The notes below the pieces were generated by a model. It had not been told where the DNA came from, did not search any database, and was given only the letters and a program-made list of their open reading frames with translations. Below are positions 57,526 to 64,000 of a DNA stretch of 64,000 bases, in pieces. Where the stretch lies: contig NZ_JANIKQ010000012.1 in the NCBI RefSeq assembly GCF_024580525.1, forward strand, positions 29,894-93,893, written 5' to 3'. The position numbers and the translations under genes were made by a program. Within the stretch, counting starts at the first letter, position 1. Each line of letters opens with the position of its first letter. This DNA comes from Neisseria dentiae (lineage in GTDB: Bacteria; Pseudomonadota; Gammaproteobacteria; Burkholderiales; Neisseriaceae).

Positions 57526-58305
57526 ATGGCACAAAAAACCGCCGTTATCACAGGCTCGGCCGACGGTCTCGGCAAAGGCATTGCCGAACGCCTCGCCCAA
57601 GACGGTTTCAATATCGTTTTGTCCGACATCAACGCCGAAAAACTCGCCCAAACCGAGCAGGAATTCAAAAGCCGCAACCAGCCCGTTACCGCATTTCATG
57701 GCAACGTAGCCAAGCGTGAAGACCAGTTCGCCCTCGTGCAGCACGCCGTTGCCGCCTTCGGCAGCGTGGATGTGTTTATCAACAACGCCGGCATCGAAGA
57801 AGTGATGCCGCTCGAAAACGTAACCGAAGCCGATTTCGACCGCGTGTTCGACATCAACGTCAAAGGCGTGCTCTACGGCATTCAGGCCGCCGCCGAGCAG
57901 ATGAAGAAACAGGGCGGCGACAAGGTTTATAAAATCATCAACGCGTGCAGCATCGCCGGCCACGAATCGTTCGACCTTTTAGGCGTTTATTGCGCCAGCA
58001 AATTTTCCGTGCGCGCGCTCACCATCGCCGCCGCCAAAGAGCTGGCCAAATACAAAATCACCGTCAACGGCTACTGCCCCGGCGTGGCCGGCACCAAAAT
58101 GTGGGAACGTATCGACGCCGAAATGGGCAAACACCTCGGCCTGCAACCCGGCGAAGCCTTCGCCAAATTCTCGGCCGGCATTCTGATGGGGCGCACCCAA
58201 GTGCCGCAAGACGTGGCCGCGCTGGTGCATTATCTGGCCTCGCCCGACTCCGACTACATGACCGGCCAGTCGGTGATTATCGACGGCGGCATGGTGTACC
58301 GTTAA
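57526..58305 (+). CDS. budC: Acetoin (diacetyl) reductase / butanediol dehydrogenase, SDR family
   Basis: The 259-aa short-chain dehydrogenase interconverts diacetyl, acetoin and 2,3-butanediol. Seen: cofactor motif [17 protein letters not shown] near 8-24, [10 protein letters not shown] near 86, catalytic Ser near 141 and Tyr-x-x-x-Lys in [13 protein letters not shown] near 156-168, and [13 protein letters not shown] at the end. It lies at the end of the acetoin cluster and would complete, with the zinc enzyme at 36659, a butanediol-acetoin route. Confidence 0.9.
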   Translation: MAQKTAVITGSADGLGKGIAERLAQDGFNIVLSDINAEKLAQTEQEFKSRNQPVTAFHGNVAKREDQFALVQHAVAAFGSVDVFINNAGIEEVMPLENVTEADFDRVFDINVKGVLYGIQAAAEQMKKQGGDKVYKIINACSIAGHESFDLLGVYCASKFSVRALTIAAAKELAKYKITVNGYCPGVAGTKMWERIDAEMGKHLGLQPGEAFAKFSAGILMGRTQVPQDVAALVHYLASPDSDYMTGQSVIIDGGMVYR

Positions 58306-58416
58306 GCCCGCGGTTTGCCTGTTTTTTGCCACCCGCGCCCTACCCGGGCGCGGTAATACATCAGGCCGTCTGAAACTTTCAGACGGCCTGCAAGCCAAGC
58401 ATTAACACAAACAAAC

Positions 58417-59463
58417 TCAAACCTTCACCCGTGCCTTGCTTTCGGCACTCTGATAAGCCTTTTCCAGCAAATCCAAAACCTGCGCCACCTGCTGCGGTTT
58501 CACCGCCAATTCGGTGCCGTTCACCAGCACATCGTAAAGGTTGCGGTAAAACGCGCCGTAGTCGCCGCGCACGCCTTCAAAGCGTTGGCGAATCACGTTT
58601 CCTTCGGCGGTTTTCGTGTGCAGAATGCCCCACTCTTCTTGCGGTTCGCGGTTCCAATCACCCTCGGGCACCGCGCCCGCAACCAGCAGGGGTTCCTGAT
58701 TGTCGGCGTTCTGTTTCACATAAGAGCCGCGTTTGCCGTGCAAAGCCATAAACGGCAGCGGTTCGCGCATATATTTGCCTGCTGTCAGCGAAACTTTTTT
58801 ACCGTCGGGGTAATAAAACAGCATTTGAAAATTATCGTCGCTCACTGCGCCCTCGTGCTGGTAACGCACGTCGGCATAGATTTCCTGCGGCAGGCCGAAC
58901 AAATCCACCGCCATATCGGCCAGATGCGAGCCTAAGTCGTACACCAAACCCACGCCCGCTTCGCCGGTTTCTTTCCAGCCTTTCTGGTTCAGCCCCTCGG
59001 CGTAACGCTCGAAACGGATTTCGCAGTCCACAATATCGCCCAGCAGGCCGTCTGAAAGCAGTTGTTTGGCGGTTAGCGGCGCGGCATCCCAGCGGCGGTT
59101 CTGATACACCGCCAGCACCACACCCTGCTTATCGGCCAGCTCCGCCAGTTCGCGCGCTTCGGCTGCGGTGGCGCACAGCGGCTTTTCCACCACCACGTGC
59201 TTGCCCGCCAGCATGGCTTGTTTGGCAAACTCGAAATGGGTTTGGTTGGGCGTGGTAATCACGATTAAATCCGTATCGTCTGCCAGCAGGCCGCTAAAAT
59301 CGCGCACGATTTCGGCTTCGGGCAGCACTTCCTGCGCCGAGTTGCCTGAACGCTGCAACACGCGCACTACTTCAAACCGCCCGTCCGCCCGCCAAAACGG
59401 CAGGTGGAACACTTTGGCGGAAAGGCCGAAACCGGCCAGGCCGATTCTGATGGTTTGATTCAT
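58417..59463 (-). CDS. Gfo/Idh/MocA-family oxidoreductase
   Basis: The 348-aa NAD(P)-dependent oxidoreductase has the Rossmann start IRIGLAGFGLSAKVFHLP and the substrate/cofactor motif VVEKPLCATAAEAREL near 93-108, then VYDLGSHLADMAVDLFGLPQ near 175. Substrates of the family are sugars, inositols or related compounds; none can be assigned here. An isolated gene facing the acetoin cluster. Confidence 0.85.
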   Translation of the reverse strand: MNQTIRIGLAGFGLSAKVFHLPFWRADGRFEVVRVLQRSGNSAQEVLPEAEIVRDFSGLLADDTDLIVITTPNQTHFEFAKQAMLAGKHVVVEKPLCATAAEARELAELADKQGVVLAVYQNRRWDAAPLTAKQLLSDGLLGDIVDCEIRFERYAEGLNQKGWKETGEAGVGLVYDLGSHLADMAVDLFGLPQEIYADVRYQHEGAVSDDNFQMLFYYPDGKKVSLTAGKYMREPLPFMALHGKRGSYVKQNADNQEPLLVAGAVPEGDWNREPQEEWGILHTKTAEGNVIRQRFEGVRGDYGAFYRNLYDVLVNGTELAVKPQQVAQVLDLLEKAYQSAESKARVKV

Positions 59464-59534
59464 GGTGAAGCTCCTGTTTTGTTGTTGAGTGTTAACCTAA
59501 GACTACTGCTTTTTCAGGCCGTCTGAAAGAGAAA

Positions 59535-59604
59535 CATAGTGGATTACATTTAAACTGATACGGCGTTGGCTCGCCTTGCCTCAATTTAAATTTAATCCAC
59601 TATA
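59535..59604. repeat. Short Correia-type element (CREE)
   Basis: Inverted ends CATAGTGGATTACATTTAAA and TTTAAATTTAATCCACTATA flank the typical core ACGGCGTTGGCTCGCCTTGCC; the element is internally deleted to 70 bases. Its right end is followed by TATAAT (59608-59613), so it may supply a promoter for rbfA. Confidence 0.8.
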
Positions 59605-59682
59605 AGCTATAATGGCGCCGGTTGAATATCAGGCCGTCTGAAACTTTTTTCAGACGGCATCATTGATTTAAAGGATAAGGCC

Positions 59683-60054
59683 ATGAGAAAACCCCAACGG
59701 GGCTACGCCCGCCAAGACCGCGTGAAAGAACAGATTATGCGCGAGCTGGCCGAGCTGGTGCGCAAAGGCTTGAAAGACCCGCGCGCCGGTTTCATCACCA
59801 TCAACGATGTGGAAGTTACCCGCGATTACAGCCACGCCACCGTTTACTACACCGTGCTCGACGATGCCGCCCGCGAAATCACCGAAGACGCACTCGAACA
59901 CGCCAAAGGCTATCTGCGCAGCGAATTGGGCAAACGCATCAAACTGTTCCGCATACCCGAGCTGCATTTCAAATACGACGAATCGCTGGAGCGCGGCATG
60001 AGCATCTCGCACCTGATCGATCAGGTTGCGGCGGAAAAACCGGTGGAAGACTGA
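59683..60054 (+). CDS. rbfA: Ribosome-binding factor A
   Basis: RbfA is needed for 30S maturation and 16S 5' end processing. The 123-aa product has the family pattern RQDRVKEQIMRELAELVRKG, LKDPRAGFITINDVEVTRDYSHATVY and RIPELHFKYDESLERGM. It is followed by truB, as in most proteobacteria (usually infB-rbfA-truB). Here infB is not directly upstream; an Idh/MocA gene is. Confidence 0.95.
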   Translation: MRKPQRGYARQDRVKEQIMRELAELVRKGLKDPRAGFITINDVEVTRDYSHATVYYTVLDDAAREITEDALEHAKGYLRSELGKRIKLFRIPELHFKYDESLERGMSISHLIDQVAAEKPVED

Positions 60055-60119
60055 ACGGAAACCGCCCCCAGGCCGTCTGAAACACCGCCTTTTCTCCGCA
60101 ACACACACCGAAACCCCGT

Positions 60120-61019
60120 ATGCACAAACCGCCCAAACGCCCCGTAAACGGCGTGCTGCTGCTCGACAAACCGCAAGGGCTGTCGAGCAACACCGCCCTG
60201 CAAAAAGCCCGCCGCCTCTACCGCGCCGAAAAAGCGGGGCATACCGGCGTGCTCGACCCGCTCGCCACCGGCCTCTTGCCCGTGTGTTTCGGCGAAGCCG
60301 CCAAATTCGCCCAATACCTGCTCGATGCCGACAAAGCCTACACCGCCACGCTGAAGCTCGGCGAAGCCACCACCACGGGCGATGCCGAAGGCGAAACCGT
60401 CGCCACCGCGCCCGCAAATATCAGCCCGGCCGCTTTTCAGACGGCCTGCCGTGCGTTAACGGGCAAAATCCGCCAAGTGCCGCCGATGTTTTCGGCGCTG
60501 AAACACGAAGGCAAACCGCTCTACGAATACGCCCGCAAAGGCATCACCATCGAACGCAAAGCGCGCGACATCGAAATCTATTCGATCAACATCCGCTCGT
60601 TCGCCCCGCCCGCCGCCGTGATTGACGTGCGTTGCAGCAAAGGCACCTATATCCGCACCCTCAGCGAAGACATCGCCAAACACACCGGCACCTTCGCCCA
60701 CCTCACCGCCCTGCGCCGCACCGAAACCGCAGGCTTCACCATCGCCCAAAGCCACACCCTCGAAGCGCTCGAAGCCTTAAGCGAAGCAGAACGCGACGCA
60801 CTGCTTTTGCCCTGCGACGCGCTGGTCCGACACCTGCCCGCAACCGTGCTCAACGAACGCGCCGCCGATATGCTGCAAAAAGGCCAACGCCCGCTTTTCG
60901 AAGGCCGGCCCGACGGCGGCCCGCTGCGCGTGTACCGCGAAAACGGCGCCTTTATCGGGCTGGCCGAACCGCACGAAGGCCGTCTGAAAGCGGTGCGGCT
61001 GATGAATACGGCGCAGTAG
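60120..61019 (+). CDS. truB: tRNA pseudouridine(55) synthase
   Basis: TruB makes pseudouridine 55 in tRNAs. The 299-aa product has NGVLLLDKPQGLSSN near 9-23, the catalytic aspartate in GHTGVLDPLATGLLPVC near 39-55 (D near 45), and CSKGTYIRTLSEDIAKHTGTF near 172. A PUA-like C-terminus ends KAVRLMNTAQ. It begins 66 bases after rbfA. Uptake sequences are present inside the gene. Confidence 0.95.
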   Translation: MHKPPKRPVNGVLLLDKPQGLSSNTALQKARRLYRAEKAGHTGVLDPLATGLLPVCFGEAAKFAQYLLDADKAYTATLKLGEATTTGDAEGETVATAPANISPAAFQTACRALTGKIRQVPPMFSALKHEGKPLYEYARKGITIERKARDIEIYSINIRSFAPPAAVIDVRCSKGTYIRTLSEDIAKHTGTFAHLTALRRTETAGFTIAQSHTLEALEALSEAERDALLLPCDALVRHLPATVLNERAADMLQKGQRPLFEGRPDGGPLRVYRENGAFIGLAEPHEGRLKAVRLMNTAQ

Positions 61020-61114
61020 TTCGCCCTAAAACCGTTTAACAATCCCCCCAAAAAAACGCCACAAAAGTTTATGTGCCGTTATCGCCGACCCGCTTACTTG
61101 GCAACCGTTTCTTC

Positions 61115-61185
61115 ATACCCGGGCTTGACCCGGATATCTCCGCTCCTTTCCAAACAATTAAGATGAACCGGTCAAGCCCGGGCAT
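61115..61185. repeat. Dispersed palindrome (CGGGCTTGACC family)
   Basis: ATACCCGGGCTTGACCCGG and CCGGTCAAGCCCGGGCAT arms around about 34 bases, a member of the family at 40279, 41320 and 57300. Confidence 0.6.
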
Positions 61186-61237
61186 GGCGCAGAGGCTTTA
61201 AAAACCGACATAGCTTGTAAAAGTTCCAAGCCGCAAC

Positions 61238-61385
61238 CTTTGCAAAAATACCTTCAGGCCGTCTGAAATGCTTAAATCCCGTTATTCCCGCACGGGCGGA
61301 ATAACGGGATTTAGTTTTAATTTGATTTTTTAAATGTTCAGGCCGTCTGAAAGGTTTCAGACGGCCTGAGTGGGTTTTACAAAGG
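61238..61385. repeat. DUS-armed palindromic element, copy 3
   Basis: The arms CTTTGCAAAAATACC plus uptake sequence and inverted uptake sequence plus TTTTACAAAGG match copies 1 and 2. The core differs: CCCGTTATTCC and GGAATAACGGG, an 11-bp perfect palindrome. Confidence 0.7.
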
Positions 61386-61429
61386 CTTCGATTTCAAATT
61401 CCAGCCGGTTAAAGCCTCTGGTTTCCGCG

Positions 61430-61864
61430 TTATTTTGCCAGCCCCGCCACGCATTGTTTGTCGCGGGCATCGAACGCCTGCGCACCACCGAGCAGTTCGA
61501 GTTGTTCCTGCGGGCTGATTTTGCTGAGCGACTGAATCTGCTTGTCGCTCAGTTTTTCCAACGGCTCGTCCCACATGCAGACGCAGTAGCTTTCGATAAG
61601 CTGTTCCGACTTTCCTTCCAAGCCGGCGGCTTTCAAATCGGCCTGCCATTTGTCGGAAAAAGGCACGTTTTTCACGCACGAATCCACAATCGCCTGCTTG
61701 GCTTTGGGCTTCGACAGGGCGCAGTTGGAAAGCAGGCCGAAGCCGGCAAACAGCCCCAACACCACAAACGCCCAAATGCGTATGGTGCGGATTTTGGCGC
61801 GGGCTTTGCGGCGCTGCTCGTCCGGCGTGGGTTCGGGCGCTGCGGGTTTATCCGTTGCGGCCAT
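61430..61864 (-). CDS. Membrane-anchored hypothetical protein
   Basis: A 144-aa protein with one hydrophobic helix (IRIWAFVVLGLFAGFGLLSN, residues 29-48) followed by a periplasmic part with five cysteines (NCALSK, DSCVKN, ESYCVCMWDE, DKQCVAG). This cysteine pattern suggests disulfides. It overlaps the end of hom by 17 bases, so it is probably translated with it. No named family is recognised. Confidence 0.7.
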   Translation of the reverse strand: MAATDKPAAPEPTPDEQRRKARAKIRTIRIWAFVVLGLFAGFGLLSNCALSKPKAKQAIVDSCVKNVPFSDKWQADLKAAGLEGKSEQLIESYCVCMWDEPLEKLSDKQIQSLSKISPQEQLELLGGAQAFDARDKQCVAGLAK

Positions 61865-63164
61865 GCAGGCTCTCCATGCGGATCATCACCACCGGCGCAT
61901 ACACCACATCGAGCGCTTCAATGGCGGCAATGGCGGTTTTGATATGCTTCTCAACCGTGCTGTGGGTCAGAATCACGATTTCGGCCAAGCTGCCGTCGAG
62001 CACGCCTTTTTGAATCAGCGCCTCGATGGAAACGTTTTCTTTGGCCAACAGATTGGCAATCTGGCCGAGCACGCCCGGCTGGTCTTTGGCCTGCACGCGC
62101 AGGTAATAGCTGCTGGTGATTTCGTCCATCGGCAGCATGGGCTGTGCTTTGACCTGGCTGGGTTGGAAAGCCAGATGCGGCACGCGGTTGCCGGGGTCGG
62201 CGGTAATCAGGCGGCAGATGTCGATAATGTCGGCCACCACCGCGCTGGCGGTCGGCAGCGCGCCCGCACCTGCGCCGTAATACAGGGTTTCGCCCACCAT
62301 ATCGGCATCAACGCGCACGGCGTTCATCACGCCGTTCACATTGGCCAGCAGGCGGCACTCGGGAATCAGGGTGGGATGCACGCGCAATTCCACGCCTTTA
62401 TCACTTCTGCGGGTAATGCCCAAAAGTTTCACGCGGTAGCCCAGCTCTTCGGCGTATTTGATGTCGCGGCTGTCGAGCTTGCTGATACCTTCGAGGTAAC
62501 AGGCGTTGAAGTTGACGGGCGTGCCGAACGCCAGCGCGCTCATGATGGTGATTTTGTGGCCGGCATCGTGGCCTTCGATATCGAAAGTCGGGTCGGCTTC
62601 GGCATAACCCAATTCCTGCGCTTTTTTCAGCACTTCGGCAAACGCGCTGCCTTTTTCGCGCATTTCGGTGAGGATGAAATTGCTGGTGCCGTTGATGATG
62701 CCCGCAATCGATTGGATATGGTTGGCGGCCAAACCTTCGCGCAGGGCTTTGATAATCGGAATACCGCCCGCAACGGCCGCTTCAAACTGTACCATTACGT
62801 TTTTCTGCTCGGCCAGAGAGAAAATTTCGTTGCCGTATTCGGCCAAAAGTTTTTTATTGGCGGTAACGATGTGCTTGCCGTTTTCGATGGCTTTGAGCAC
62901 CGCGTCTTTAGCGGCGCCGGTGCCGCCGAACAGCTCAACCACCACATCGACGTCGGCGCGCTGCACCAGCTCGAACGGGTCTTTCACAAAAGCGGCTGCG
63001 GGGCAGACTGCGCGGGCTTTTTCTTCGCTCGAATCGCACACGGCCGAAATATTGACTTCGCGCCCGAGGCGGCGGCTGATTTCTGCGGCATTATCCTGCA
63101 ACACGCGGGCGGTGCCGCTGCCCACGGTGCCCAAACCCAAAATCCCGATATTCACTGGCTTCAT
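61848..63164 (-). CDS. hom: Homoserine dehydrogenase
   Basis: The enzyme reduces aspartate semialdehyde to homoserine on the way to threonine and methionine. The 438-aa product shows NIGILGLGTVGSGTARVL near 4-21, ALREGLAANHIQSIAGIING near 160-180, and the signature AEADPTFDIEGHDAGHKITI near 200. An ACT domain at the C-terminus (about 350-430) would mediate feedback inhibition, here likely by threonine. Confidence 0.95.
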   Translation of the reverse strand: MKPVNIGILGLGTVGSGTARVLQDNAAEISRRLGREVNISAVCDSSEEKARAVCPAAAFVKDPFELVQRADVDVVVELFGGTGAAKDAVLKAIENGKHIVTANKKLLAEYGNEIFSLAEQKNVMVQFEAAVAGGIPIIKALREGLAANHIQSIAGIINGTSNFILTEMREKGSAFAEVLKKAQELGYAEADPTFDIEGHDAGHKITIMSALAFGTPVNFNACYLEGISKLDSRDIKYAEELGYRVKLLGITRRSDKGVELRVHPTLIPECRLLANVNGVMNAVRVDADMVGETLYYGAGAGALPTASAVVADIIDICRLITADPGNRVPHLAFQPSQVKAQPMLPMDEITSSYYLRVQAKDQPGVLGQIANLLAKENVSIEALIQKGVLDGSLAEIVILTHSTVEKHIKTAIAAIEALDVVYAPVVMIRMESLHGRNG

Positions 63165-63284
63165 TCTGTCTCCTTAAGCCGTTGTATGTTAGTATTTTGC
63201 AAAGCGCCAATGCTTGGCGAAAAGACCGTAATCCTACCTGAAAACGGCCTTTTCTGCATCTTTTTAACGGATTGGAGTCGCTAT

Positions 63285-63659
63285 ATGCTGATCGAAGAAA
63301 CACGCCCCGAAGGGCAGGCCGCGGTTACGGCTTATGCGCCGGGCAGAATCGAAATCGACGGACAGGTTTATACGCAGGCCGTCGTGCTCGCCGGCGGGCG
63401 CATCGGCAGCCCCGCCCAAACCGACCCCGCAAGCCTTACGGCGGAAGATTTTTTTCAGACGGCCTCCGAATACGGCGGCCTGCCCGAAGTGGTGTTGGTG
63501 GGCACGGGTGAAAAACAGGTGTTTCTGCACCCGAAAACCGCCGCCCGATTGGTCGCCGAAGGCGTGGGCTTGGAATGTATGTCCACCGCCTCCGCCTGCC
63601 GCACATTTATGATCCTGCAAAGCGAAGGCCGCAAAGTGTGGGCTTGGCTGTGGCCGTAA
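63285..63659 (+). CDS. Mth938-like domain protein
   Basis: The 124-aa protein (ATG after GGAG) has the Mth938/NDUFAF3-like pattern: VTAYAPGRIEIDGQVYTQAV, EVVLVGTGEKQVFLHP and LECMSTASACRTFMIL. In bacteria this family is widespread, and its role is not fixed. It is divergent from hom. An uptake sequence lies inside the coding region. Confidence 0.85.
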   Translation: MLIEETRPEGQAAVTAYAPGRIEIDGQVYTQAVVLAGGRIGSPAQTDPASLTAEDFFQTASEYGGLPEVVLVGTGEKQVFLHPKTAARLVAEGVGLECMSTASACRTFMILQSEGRKVWAWLWP

Positions 63660-63978
63660 TCGGTATATTCTATATAGCAGAAAAACTTATCTTTGCCGCA
63701 AAGCCAAGCCACAGATAGTGAAGATAGTACAGAACCTATTCTGTTGCCGCTTTAGCGGCTTACAAAGTCACTTTCTTTGATCTAAGGTACAGCAACGCCT
63801 TCTGAAGACACACCCTTGTATGTTGAAACCGATGTACCATAGCAACCAAACAGGTTATCTGCCTCTGTACACGCCCTGGGATTTTTTAACATCCGTGTCT
63901 TAGCCAAACGAGCAGATAACCAACCATCACCACAACCGAACAGTTGCACGACAACACAACCGAATGCAAGGAAGGTTT
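63660..63978. other. Intergenic region before the last gene
   Basis: It contains a GCCGCTTTAGCGGC hairpin (63747-63760) in a stretch that looks like the end of an insertion or repeat (CTTTGATCTAAGGTACAGCAA), and C/A-rich leader-like DNA without a clear hairpin. No ORF with start signals is visible. Confidence 0.55.
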
Positions 63979-64000
63979 ATGATGAGTATTCAAAACTATG
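63979..64000 (+). CDS. Start of a truncated gene at the window edge
   Basis: AAGGAAGG is followed by ATGATG and MMSIQNY before the sequence ends. The ribosome site is strong, so a real gene probably begins here; the product cannot be told. Confidence 0.5.

Noticed and set aside
61650..63284. Long plus-strand extension upstream of the Mth938-like gene
   Set aside because: It is antisense to hom, which is clearly a homoserine dehydrogenase; the real start is the ATG at 63285 with a GGAG site.

Overview
The window comes from a Neisseria-type chromosome (Neisseriaceae). The main reason is the very high density of the 12-base DNA uptake sequence AGGCCGTCTGAA (the AG-DUS dialect), often as inverted pairs that act as terminators, together with a short Correia-type repeat upstream of rbfA and a coding style typical of commensal Neisseria. 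No species is claimed.

Bases 1 to about 31.16 kb are an integrated conjugative element (ICE-like) whose left end lies outside the window. From left to right it holds the end of a VirB-type secretion operon (virB10, virB11), ssb, the coupling protein virD4, and a long toprim/LPD7 primase-like protein. Two polyvalent-type proteins, mobC and a MOBP relaxase follow, then a DNA modification group (N4/N6 methyltransferase, DUF5131 radical-SAM-like protein, C5 methyltransferase) and a zeta-toxin pair. Next come hypothetical genes, a predicted oriT with a TATCCTGC nic-like core, a TraK-like gene, a ParE-type toxin-antitoxin pair and a phage-like replication/cro/cI switch. Structured non-coding segments, a TrbM-like protein, TraL- and TraM-like proteins, xis and a tyrosine integrase complete it. 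The integrase lies against the 3' end of tRNA-Asn, and its reading frame ends inside that tRNA gene. Several proteins of the element (relaxase, primase, two polyvalent proteins, zeta toxin) share a C-terminal end of the type [acidic]-x-(x)-R, and three of them also share a longer GLP..Q..AR.N(F/L)Y..S tail. I infer that this is a candidate signal for delivery through the type IV channel, which would make the zeta toxin and its relatives conjugation-delivered cargo.

From tRNA-Asn to the right end is ordinary chromosome: two tandem cstA-ybdD operons, an (R,R)-butanediol dehydrogenase, a universal stress protein, tcdA-scpA, phoU, an isolated pstS behind a Pho-box-like site, ackA, a 2Fe-2S flavin reductase and a restriction-modification locus. 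The rest is alaS, rlmJ, a phosphohexomutase, an acetoin-catabolism cluster (acoX, acoA, acoB, a lone lipoyl domain, an acetoin reductase), an Idh/MocA oxidoreductase, rbfA-truB, hom and a Mth938-like gene. The acetoin cluster starts behind a textbook sigma-54 promoter.

The two observations I rate highest are the shared C-terminal tail on ICE-encoded cargo proteins, and a 12-copy pentanucleotide tract placed just after the start codon of a 40-codon leader ORF. That leader ends one base before the start of an EcoRI-type methyltransferase, which looks like phase variation by translational coupling. The regulatory switch of the ICE (TTAAG-N4-CTTAA operators, cI, cro, hairpin-rich right arm) and the predicted oriT are next.
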